A DNA stretch of 64,000 nt, taken from the NCBI GenBank assembly GCA_026936335.1, contig JAPMXV010000028.1, positions 26,381-90,380 on the forward strand. Reading direction: 5' to 3'. Origin of the DNA: Mantamonas sphyraenae. Taxonomy: Eukaryota > CRuMs > Mantamonadidae. How positions within the stretch are numbered: position 1 is the first letter of the stretch; each line of letters opens with the position of its first letter. The notes beneath the pieces are model-generated. The model saw nothing but the letters and a program-made list of their open reading frames with translations. It searched no databases and was not told the origin of the DNA. Positions 32,547-41,902 of this stretch are shown here, piece by piece. The translations under genes were made by a program, and so were the position numbers.

Positions 32547-34977
32547 TTACTGCTCACCGCCCTGCTGCTGCATGTGAGCCTGCAGCACCTTCTGCGCCTC
32601 GCCAACCTTGGCTGCCAGTGCCTCGGGCACCTCCAGCAGATGAAGCAGCTCAAAGTTGTCCATCTCCAGAAGCATGCCTGTGATCTTGGCGGCCGTGTCC
32701 ATGTCCGGGATCTCCTCCAGGTCGTTCACCAGCGGGAACAGACGGTCGCCCAGCATGTCCTTCTGCTCGGCGGGGCTTGCAGACGTCAGCTCCGTGATCG
32801 TCAGTGCCTCCATGCTGTCACCCTCGCCACCCTGCTGCTGCTGTCCACCCTGCTGCTGTCCACCCTGCTGCCTCTGCACGTTCTGGTTCGGGTTGCGCTG
32901 TTGGCGTTGCTGCTGCTGAGCCTGCTGCTGCTGCTGCGGCACCACAAATCCCTGCTGCTGGCCCTGCTGACCCTGCCCACGTCCAAACTGCGGCACCACG
33001 TTGTACACCAGACGTCCGTTCGGTCCCATCTGCTGCTGTGCCTGCTGCTGGTAGAACATCTGTGCCTGCTGCGCATACATCTGGTTCTGCTGCTGCATGT
33101 TCCCCTGCTGCTGGATGCGCAGCGCGTTCTGACGCTGCGCATGCTGCGCCTCCAGCTGTGCACGGCGCACCTCCTTGCGCTGAGCCAGAGCCGCGTAGAT
33201 CGGCTTCTGTCCGATGTGCTTGCCGTTCATGTCCGTCACTGCCTTGGTCGCCTCCTCAGCAGACGAGAAGCACACAAACCCAAAGCCCTTCGAGTTGCCC
33301 TTCTCGTCCACCATCACCTTGGAGCTCGTGATCGTTCCAAACGGTGCAAACTCTTCCCGCAGCTTCTGGTCGTCCACTGCGTCGTCCAGGTTCTTCACGT
33401 AAACGTTCACGCCCTGGTATCGGTTCAGACGCTCCTCGCGCATCTGCTGGAACTTCTTCTGCAGCTCCTGCTGGCGCTCGCTCTTCTTCTGCGCACGCGT
33501 CACCGTCAATGCCTGTCCCTTCAGCTCGAATCCGTCCAGCTCGTCCACTGCTGCACGTGCTGCCGACGTCTCCTTGAAGTTCACAAACCCAAAGCCCCGC
33601 GACACCGTCACCATCTCCTCATCATCTGCGCCTGCCTCCTCCTTCTCGCCCTCTTCGCCCTCCTTCTTGCCCTCCTCGCCCTCTTCCTCCTCCTCCTCTC
33701 CTTCGCCGTCCTCTTCCCCCTCCGAGTTGCCCTTGCCCTCCAGCAGCTTCTGTGCCACGCTGGCCTTCACCTTCTTCTGCATGATCACCAGGGACGTGAT
33801 CTCGCCGTACTTGCTGAACAGCTCCTCCAGCTCCTCCTCCGTCACCGCCAGTGCCACGTTCTTCACGTACACATTGGTAAAGTTGCGCTCGCCGTTCTTC
33901 TGCCTCTCCTTCTTCGGCACAAACGGGCCCACAAACACCTTCTTGTCGTTCAGAAGCATGCCGTTCACCTTGTCGATGGCCTTCTGCGCTCCTTCGTCGC
34001 TGTCAAACTGCACAAAGCCGTAGCCCTTGCTGTTGCCCTGCTGGTCCATCGCCACCTTGGCGCTCAGGATGTTCCCGAACGAGCTGAACACGTCGTACAG
34101 CGCCTTGTTGTTGATCGACTCGTCCAGGTTCTTGATAAAGATGTTGCCCTGGCCGCTCTTGCGCTGGCTCGGGTCACGGTGCGACCACATCACACGGCAC
34201 GGCTGTCCGTTGATCGACGTAAAGTTCAGCGTGTCCAGAGCACGCTCGGCTGTGTGGTGTGTGTGTGGTGTGTGTGTGTCATGTACGCGCCATGCATTCC
34301 ATGGGGTCATGTGTGTTCATACCAGGCCACACCCGTTGTTGTTGTGTCAGTCATTGCTACACACCCATTCTCTTTGCCCTTTGCCGTTCACTCCAGCGGA
34401 CATGCAAATTTTTCCACCGTCCACGAAAAAATGCACTTCTGCCCGCTGCTACCCCGCTCACCACCTAGCTCCCTCATGCAACCCGTACACCCCATGCTCT
34501 GCCCACACCCTGCCTCCTCCCGAATCCGTCTCTTGTCCCCTCTGCCTCTGCCTCCTCCGCCTGCATTCGGCCCCGGACCGCTTCCTCCGCTACCTTACCC
34601 GGAAAGCGTTCTTGCGAAGGGCCATTCCTCACCAAACCCTGCCCCCACCGCACACGCACCCATGCACTCTCTCACACCTCGTACGCCATCCCATCCGATG
34701 CACACTGCACGTTGTACTGCCTCCGCATAAACCTACCATCCATCGTCGACTGGTAGTTGATGTACGCGTAGCCGAGAGAACGGCGCGTAATCGAGTCACG
34801 GCACACGCGAATGCTCTGCACCGTGCCGGCCTGCGAAAACAGCTCAAAGAGAACTGCCTCCGTCACGTCCGGGTGCAGATCGCCCACGTACAGAGACGGA
34901 GACTGGAACTGCGACTGGCCCTGTTGACCCTGACCCTGCTGGGCCTGCGACTGCTGCTGCTTGCCTTCAGACGACAT
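32547..34977 (-). CDS. PABPC: Polyadenylate-binding protein, copy B
   Basis: Exons 34977-34737 and 34249-32547 (minus strand), with the same intron position and the same 647-aa product as copy A: RRM1-4, Gln-rich linker and MLLE, including the acidic insertion in RRM3. Base differences from copy A that I could read in the coding part are all silent: GTG/GTT in the RRM4 valine codon, CGT/CGC, GGA/GGG and CTC/CTT. Both copies therefore look functional. It has its own copied 5' flank of ~360 bp, so it should be expressed under the same control. Reciprocal flanking relics show it is a duplicate and not an allele of copy A. Confidence 0.95.
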
Positions 34978-35336
34978 TCTTCTTGGTGTTGGTTGGTTTC
35001 TTGAAAGAAATAGGTTTTTGCTTTCTTGCCTAAGCACGGGGTTTGTTGGTGTGTTTGAGAGTACAGACTCGTTCAACAGTTGGTGTTTTGTCTTTCTTGG
35101 TGACGATCCGGCGTGCAAGCGAATCTCAAAAGAGACGGTTTTTTTTGTTTTTTTGATGCCCGCCCATGCGCAATGACAACCCTTCGTGTGGCCAAACCCG
35201 CTTTCAGGTCGCTTGCATTCAGTGTGCGGTGCTCTTCTGTGCACTGCGAAGCCAATCTCACACTCGGTGCGCCTTTCATTCCACTTTCTCACCCGCGGCC
35301 AGCCACCGTCTTCTGGTCCCCCTTGCATCCATCAAC
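34978..35336. other. Intergenic: PABP-B promoter region and kinesin 3' flank
   Basis: 359 bp mirroring 22673-23032. It has a T-rich tract at about 35140-35155 and no gene. PABP-B and kinesin are on the same strand, so this is both the kinesin 3' UTR and the PABP promoter. The copied promoter beside USP7 may thus have begun as a kinesin 3' UTR. Confidence 0.75.
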
Positions 35337-35416
35337 TCACAGCAGCACACACGACTTGGAGCCCTTGGCCGTTTCGGTCTTCTTGCCGTTGTCCTTAGGC
35401 GCGACGCTGTTACCAG

Positions 35417-35453
<37 letters not shown>

Positions 35454-38400
35454 GGCCGAGGTGTTCGTGCTGGGGGCCACCTTCTCCTCAGCCTGCGGCT
35501 TCTCTTGTGCCTCGGTCTTGGCAGAAGTAGTGTTGGAATTGGGCATGCTGGGCATGCTGGGAGTGCCGCCCGAGCTGCTGTTGGCGTTGGGCATGCTGGG
35601 CATGTTGCCGCTGCTCCCGCTCTTGTTTGCGCTGGGCATGCTGGGCATGCTGGGCGTGCTTCCATTGCCACCACTGCTGCTGTTGGCACTGGGCATGCTG
35701 GGCATACTGGGCGTGCTCCCGCCACCGGAATTGCTGTTGGCACTGGGCATGCTGGGCATGCTTGGTGAGCTCGGCTGCTGCTTGTCCGAACCAGGCATGC
35801 TGGGCATGCTGGGCTTCTTCTGGCTGTCATTGCTTCCACTGGCATTGGGCATGCTGGGCATGCTGGGCATACTGGGTGTGCTCGGCTGCTTGCTTGCGTT
35901 GGCGCTTGGCATGCTGGGCATGCTGGGCGAACTTGGCTGCTTGTCACCAATGGACGGCAATGCTGTCTTGTCCAGCGGGTTGCCACCTGCAGAAGCCGAC
36001 GATGACGATGACGAGCTGGATGAGCCGTTGCTTCCTGCGTTGGGCAAAGACGGCAGCGAAGACGGCATGGAAGGAGTCGATGGTGTCTCGTCTGTTGACT
36101 TGCCACCGTCACTCATGCCGCTGCTGAACGGCGAGCTAGCTCCTCCGCGAGAGCCACTGCGCATGCGGTCGAACCCACTGGGCGTAGACGGACGTGGCGA
36201 GTCGATCTGGCTGGCTGCGTCCACGGGATGGCCCCACACTTCCACAACCAGCGCTGTGCTTTGCAGATACTTCTTGAACTCCTCTGTCACCGGATAGATG
36301 GAAAACTTTTGCGCAAAGTCAAACACGGGGTTGATCGTCTTCTCGTTGCAGCGTTCCGTGACAAACGGCTCTTCGCTCATGAAGAACTTGAACTGGCAGT
36401 ACGTGCCAAAGCCCAGCTTCTTGGGCAGGCCTCGGCACGCAACCACGTGGATCACAAAGTCCATGCGCGTGCCCAGCTCTCCCCAGTCTTCGTCGTCCAG
36501 CTCGTCGCCGCGTTCGCCGTTGGGTCCAATCGGGTAGATTTCCACCTGCAGTTCGCCCTGTTGCTTGCCCGAGTAGTCCACAATTGGCGTTTGCAAATCA
36601 ATGTCCACCGCGTACTCCAAACCCTCCAGAAAGATTTGGGACTGGCCAATGAGCTGGTCTTCGGGTGGGTCCCAGAACGGATCGTCCTCTTGGTCCAGCT
36701 GGAAGTCGTTGCCCATTTCCAGAAACTCCGAGTACATCTCGCGAATGATGTACACACGGTTGATGAACTTGTCGTAGGGCCACGTGTGCACCGCGCTGCT
36801 CTCGTGCTCGTGCAGCAGCATAGCCAGGTCCGACTCTTTCGTTTGCGACCCGCCTGCACCAGGCACCACCTTCACGATCATCTTCAGCTCAAAGTGGCAG
36901 TTCTTGCCCATTTCCTCCGCAATCGCGTTGGCTTCGTTGACCATGGGGATGGTCTTGATGAGCTTGTCCTCCAGCAGCTCCATGGCGCGTTGTTCCTTCT
37001 GCTTCTGGAACACATAGTCGTCGTGCTCAAACTTGATCTTCTCGTACTGATCCTTGAGCACCGTCAGCTGCGCTTCCATCTCTTCCTTCTTCGCTTCCAT
37101 CTGGGCGACGGCCTCGTCGTGGGCTTTCTTGGCGTCCTGATCGTCTGGGTTGGCGTCCAGTGTGGCCTTGGTTGTTTCCACCTCGCTCTGCAGCAGATCC
37201 AGCGGACGTGCAAACGTGCTCTCCTCCCGCTTGATCTGCGTCTCCAGCTGGCGCATCTGCTGCTGCCAGCGGATAGTGCGTTCGTCCGAAAATGGGCCAT
37301 CATGCTTGGTAACTCCCAGGGAGCTCATTTGTGCCGCGTTGAGCTCCTTGGCCGCAAAGGAAAAGTCCACCAGGTCGTTTCCCAGCAGAGCACCGGCCTC
37401 CTCGGGGTGTTCGGCCAGGTACTTTTCCTTTTCGGCGCGGATGCGCGCTGCCTCTTCGGGCACGTTGTAGCGGAAGAAGTGGTTGTTGCCCATCACGATG
37501 CGGTCACTGTGTTGCAGCACCACTGGGTTCTTCACCTTGATGCCGTTGACAAACGTGGGTCCTTCCACGGGTGTGAGCGTGGTGGCGCCTTCGGGCTCGC
37601 GCAGGATATCGCAATGCACCTTGGCAATGCTGAGACCCTTGAGCGTGATAAACGTGTCGCTGTCATCGCCCTCGGGCTTCTCCTTGCCAAACCGGGTCAT
37701 GCCCTCCTTGAGGTAGTAGACAAGCGACTCGGACATGAGCGGATCTTCGTTGAGGTTGACCAGATGCGGCGTGCTCTTGTCCACCTGGTAGCTGAGCTGA
37801 AGTCCAGACGCGGCCAGCTGCGACTCGCCCAGCTGTTGCTGCTCCATCGTCTTCTTCATCTTCTCCTCCCAGCTCATCTGCATCTCTGCCATCATGCGCT
37901 CCGATTGTGCCAGTTGCTCGCGCAGCTCCTCCGTCTCCTTGCTTGATCCGCCTCCGCCTCCGCCGCCGCCGCCACCTCCGCCATCGCCGCTGCTGCTGCT
38001 GCTGGTTGGGCTGGCCGCAGCAATGGTTTGGGCGTCCAAGCCTGAGCCGACAAGCATGTCTTTGAGGCGCATGATTTCCTCCTTGAGCTCTCGGATGAGC
38101 TTCTCGTTGGGGTTTTCGTTCACCACAGCCTTGTTCTTGATCTTCTTGGCACGGTCAGCATAGCGCAGCGTCGACAGTGTCTCATCGTAGTTGACATCGG
38201 CTGGCGAAATGGCAGCAATCATGATGGTTTTTGCGTTGCCACCCAGGCTCTCCTGCAACAGACGCGTGAGCTTGGAGTCACGGTAGGGAATGACATGCTT
38301 GCGGCCTTTCTTGGGCGGTTCGGCGAGCGCGGAAATCACGTTTCCCAGTGCCGACAACGACTTGTTGATGGCTGAACCCTCCTTAAGACGGTCGCCTGTG

Positions 38401-39782
38401 GCACCGGTGGAGTTGGCACGCTCGGAGCCGGCCAGATCGACCAAGTTGATCTTGGAGACCATGTCCGAGGCCTGCACAGGTGGTGGGGGTAGGTGTGATG
38501 TTGGTGTGATGTGTCTCGAGTCAGCAAATGTGTGCACATACATGCTCTCACGGCAACTGTACGTGGGGCGCATGCTCTATGGTGGTGGAGGTGGGTGTCT
38601 CTGTCCTTGCGCTTACCTCCATGGTCTCTGTGTTGACGGTGGTCTGCGTGAAAATGATGGTGAACACGGAATGCCCTCGGGAACTGGTGTTGTTCATGTT
38701 GGTGGCGGCAACAGTGCGTGCCTTGGTGCCCAACTCCATCAAGTGTTCCACATCGGCGTAGTTGCCAGCAACCATGCGCGAGCATCCGTCCACATACACG
38801 CCGGCTTCCTTGCTCTCTCGGATCTTCAGCTTGGTGTCGCCGTTGGGGTTGAACAGATCACGCAGGTTCTCGTTGTAAATCTCCAGGAAAGAGACCTCCA
38901 CCTTGGCTGTCTGGTTGGGGTTCTGGTTGTTGTGCACACGCACAAACAGCTCCTCGGACACCAGGGGAATGATGCCCTTGGCTGCGCCGTACCCAACCAT
39001 CGAATAACTCTTGCCTGCGCCTGTCTGACCGTACGCAAACAGACTGACATTGTACCCTGTGTGATTTTGCATAGGACGTGGGGTTAGTTGCTGCTCCCAA
39101 GCTCGTGGTTGCCGACACACGAGGGCGGATAAACGCAGGGTCTGGGCTGCAATTCGAAAAACGGCCTTGGGTGCTGGCCAGCTCCTTTCGATATCCACGC
39201 GCCGCGACACACACACACACACAGGGCATGTACGCAGAACGCAGGGATCACACACATAATGCATACACGCAATAGAGGATGGGGCAAACGGGCCATGCAC
39301 CTGCAGGTGCGTTGCGTACGCTCCGCGTGTTGGGTCCGGCGAGCTCCAAGGCAAAGGGAGGGGAACGGAACGAACGGTCCCAAGTGCTAACAAAACCACG
39401 CTATACCAGCGCACACACGTACCTTTGATGGCATTGTCGAGCACATCCACACCCAAGTCATTGAACACAGTTGCCTGGTCGGCAAAGTGCGAGTCGTCTG
39501 CGTTGTGGGACCAGTAGGAGAAGTCAAACGTAAACGGCTTATCCTTGCCGTTGGACGGGTTGGTGATGATCGTGGTCATGTTTTCCATCGTAATGATGCA
39601 CTTGGCGTTCATGTTCTTCTCTCTGCACACACACACGTGGTCCCAGTACACACACGTATCCCTGTCAGTGTGTGTTCCGTCCTCCTGCCCCTCTACCGCA
39701 CCACCCCAGGACCCGACGCACACACCTACCGGTCGTTGAACGGCCGCACACGCACAGCCACACGCACGCTATCTCCCGACAT
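35337..39782 (-). CDS. Kinesin-3 (KIF1/Unc104-type motor) with FHA domain and C-terminal CaaX prenylation box
   Basis: Four exons on the minus strand: 39782-39730, 39622-39423, 39056-38617 and 38471-35337 (1,275 aa, phases consistent). Motor domain at residues 1-~360: [11 protein letters not shown]-loop [11 protein letters not shown], switch [10 protein letters not shown], switch [10 protein letters not shown]. Then come a Gly-run-containing neck/coiled coil, an FHA domain (~465-565, FVNGIKVKN...[16 protein letters not shown]), coiled coils (~590-680) and a KIF1B/DUF3694-like C2-type region (~760-950, [20 protein letters not shown]). A ~280-residue Ser/Pro/Met-rich tail has many P-S-M-P-S-M-P units and ends ...GSKSCVLL. 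No PH domain is visible. CVLL is a CaaX box predicted for geranylgeranylation, so the tail may bind membrane cargo through a lipid. The second intron (39057-39422) is 366 nt. Confidence 0.92.
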
Positions 39783-40130
39783 CTTGGATCTGGCACTGTG
39801 CATTGTGTAGTGTGCACGTGTAGACGCGCCACATGTGAGTGAGTGTGAGTGAGTGTGTGTGTGTGTGTGGAAGCAGAGGTGGTGGGACAAGCTCTTCCTT
39901 CCTCCTTTCTCCCTTCGGCACCCTTCTCAAACCCAATGATTTCCATGTTCACACCGGTGGCTGTTCGGCCTCCTCCCTCCAACTCGACTCCTCTAAGCAA
40001 CACCCCGGTTGCACTTTGACACACAGACAACTTACCGCCAAGCGGGGGGTTTTTTCGCTTGGCTGGCCGGTCGCCAAGGAAGGGCCCAGGGCCGGCCCTC
40101 TGCCTGCCAAGCGAATTCCAACCGTTCAGC
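39783..40130. other. Bidirectional intergenic region, kinesin-3 / adenylate kinase
   Basis: 348 bp between divergent starts. It holds a (GT)n stretch at 39853-39869 preceded by gagt repeats. No promoter element can be named with confidence. Confidence 0.7.
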
Positions 40131-41687
40131 ATGTTTGCACGTGCTCGATCCAACGCATCCCACCTGCTCATCCGCGCCTCCCCTGCGTCTGCGCACACCT
40201 CACGCGTGGGTGTCGGTCTCTCTGTGCTCCGTGTCGTCGCCAGGGCCTCGCCGACCGTTGTACAGCAAAGCTCGTCCTCGTCGTTGGCCTTGTCTGCCGT
40301 CTCGGCCCAGCACGCTCGTGCCTCCTCATCCGTCGCCCCATCCCTCCGCACTTCCTTCACATCTCTGCGTAAAGGCCTCTCCCGTGGGCGCCAACTCAAC
40401 CGTGGCATCGTCACACGAGCAGGCCTGGTCAACACAGCAAAGACGCCCGACCTCAGCTTTGCCGAGCGCACCAAAGAGAGCGAAATGAGCGCTGCAGACT
40501 CTGCCACCACAGACCTCGAGATCAAAGATCCCCGTGTGATTTTCGACCGTGCAATCAAAGAGGTGGAACGTGAGCTGGGTGGTAGGCAGAACCTCCGCGG
40601 ACCCAGAGAAATCGTCTTTCTGGGCGGTGCCCCTGGTTCAGGGAAGGGCACGCAGACGGCCAAGATTCTCGAAAGCCGAGGTCTGCTTTCCGAACCCATT
40701 GTCATGTCTTCTCTTCTCAGCAGCCCCGAAATGGAGGCCATCAAGGCCAAGGGGGGCATGATCAACGACTTCCAGGTCCTCAAGATCTTCCTCTCCACTC
40801 TCTTCAAGCCCGAAAACCGCAGAGGTGTCCTGGTCGACGGATTCCCTCGCACCAGTGTCCAAATCCAGTGTGTCAAACTTCTCCACGACCTTATGGTCTC
40901 CCTGCGCCAGGATTATTACGACTCGGAGCTCCGCGCCGAGTTTCCCCGCCCTTCCTTCCGTGTGGTCGTTCTCTTTGTCGAAGAAGACGAGAGTGTGCGC
41001 CGTCAGATGTATCGTGGCCAACAGGCCATCAAGCATAACGAGAAGGTCAAGGCCAATGGCCACGGCAAGCCCGTCGAAGTCCGCTCCACAGATCTCGACG
41101 CGGACAAGGCCAGTGCTCGGTATGCTGTCTTCAAGGAGCACTACGACACCCTCCACGAGCTCCACTCCCTTTTCCCGTTTCATCTCATCAACGCAGGAAA
41201 GGCCATCGATGAGGTGCGCGCGGAGATCCAAAACGAGCTGCGCTATCAATCCAGCATCGAACTCTCTTCTGAAACCTATGACCAGTTGCAAAACATCCCC
41301 TTGGCCACTGACCTCATTGCCTACGCCCGCCAAGAGCTGGCCCAACGCCTGGACAGCTACCAGGGCAACCATCCCGCCCTGTTCAGCAAGGTTGTCGACA
41401 CCATCCGCGACACATTCTTCCCTGTCATTCGCCGCCACAATGTCACCGGCGATGCAATCATTCGCAGCAACGACCGCCTTTGGCAGAATCCGCTCGCTGT
41501 CGACATGGCCATCGACGTCCTCAGTGAGCGCGGCTTCAACGTCATGGCCGACCACAAGCTCGTCCGTGTTCCCGACATGGTCGATCAGACCACTCACAAA
41601 ATTCTCTTTGCTGAGGAGTGGGAGTATGACTTTCGAGTGCGATTCCAAGCTGCAAAGATCCGCGAAAAGGTTGGTCTCCGAGGCTGA
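40131..41687 (+). CDS. Organelle-targeted adenylate kinase with long C-terminal extension
   Basis: Intronless, 518 aa. A long Ser/Arg/Ala-rich presequence (MFARARSNASHLLIRASPAS..., about 100 residues with few acids) points to mitochondrion or another organelle. The kinase core starts near residue 160: P-loop FLGGAPGSGKGTQT, then IMSS-like NMP-binding region, VDGFPRTSVQ, and a short lid with RRQMYRGQQAIKHNEKV. It interconverts ATP+AMP and 2 ADP. The C-terminal ~170 residues (from about LRYQSSIELSSETYDQL to FRVRFQAAKIREKVGLRG) are not part of ordinary adenylate kinases. Long, targeted adenylate kinases with extra domains are known from plants and algae. Function of the extension unknown. Confidence 0.85.
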   Translation: MFARARSNASHLLIRASPASAHTSRVGVGLSVLRVVARASPTVVQQSSSSSLALSAVSAQHARASSSVAPSLRTSFTSLRKGLSRGRQLNRGIVTRAGLVNTAKTPDLSFAERTKESEMSAADSATTDLEIKDPRVIFDRAIKEVERELGGRQNLRGPREIVFLGGAPGSGKGTQTAKILESRGLLSEPIVMSSLLSSPEMEAIKAKGGMINDFQVLKIFLSTLFKPENRRGVLVDGFPRTSVQIQCVKLLHDLMVSLRQDYYDSELRAEFPRPSFRVVVLFVEEDESVRRQMYRGQQAIKHNEKVKANGHGKPVEVRSTDLDADKASARYAVFKEHYDTLHELHSLFPFHLINAGKAIDEVRAEIQNELRYQSSIELSSETYDQLQNIPLATDLIAYARQELAQRLDSYQGNHPALFSKVVDTIRDTFFPVIRRHNVTGDAIIRSNDRLWQNPLAVDMAIDVLSERGFNVMADHKLVRVPDMVDQTTHKILFAEEWEYDFRVRFQAAKIREKVGLRG

Positions 41688-41774
41688 CCTGACCGGACCA
41701 TTTCCCTGCTGCACAAACAAAGACCGCTGTTCCCGTCGATGCCACCACCTTTGATGCTTCGTGAATGTGTCTGA

Positions 41775-41775
<1 letters not shown>

Positions 41776-41809
<34 letters not shown>
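41776..41809. repeat. (GT)n microsatellite
   Basis: Seventeen GT units between the adenylate kinase stop and the giant gene stop. Confidence 0.95.
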
Positions 41810-41811
<2 letters not shown>

Positions 41812-41902
41812 GCACTCCTTTCCATTGTCGTTGCACTTTCCCACTGTTCCCATTTCATCACCCTCACTTCACGTCACGTCATGTCATCTCCTCTCTCTCT
41901 CC

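Larger units (their letters stand above)
31486..35373. repeat. Inverted-repeat arm B (about 3.9 kb)
   Basis: The reverse complement of 22636-26531. The right end lies inside the last exon of the intact kinesin gene. The left end is a truncated phosphoesterase tail. Loop between arms: 26532-31485. Confidence 0.93.

Noticed and set aside
22636-35373. The idea that the two PABP arms are one locus assembled twice or a miniature transposon
   Set aside because: The arms differ at scattered sites, have different unique neighbours and carry reciprocal gene tails. There are no terminal inverted repeats, target duplications or transposase.
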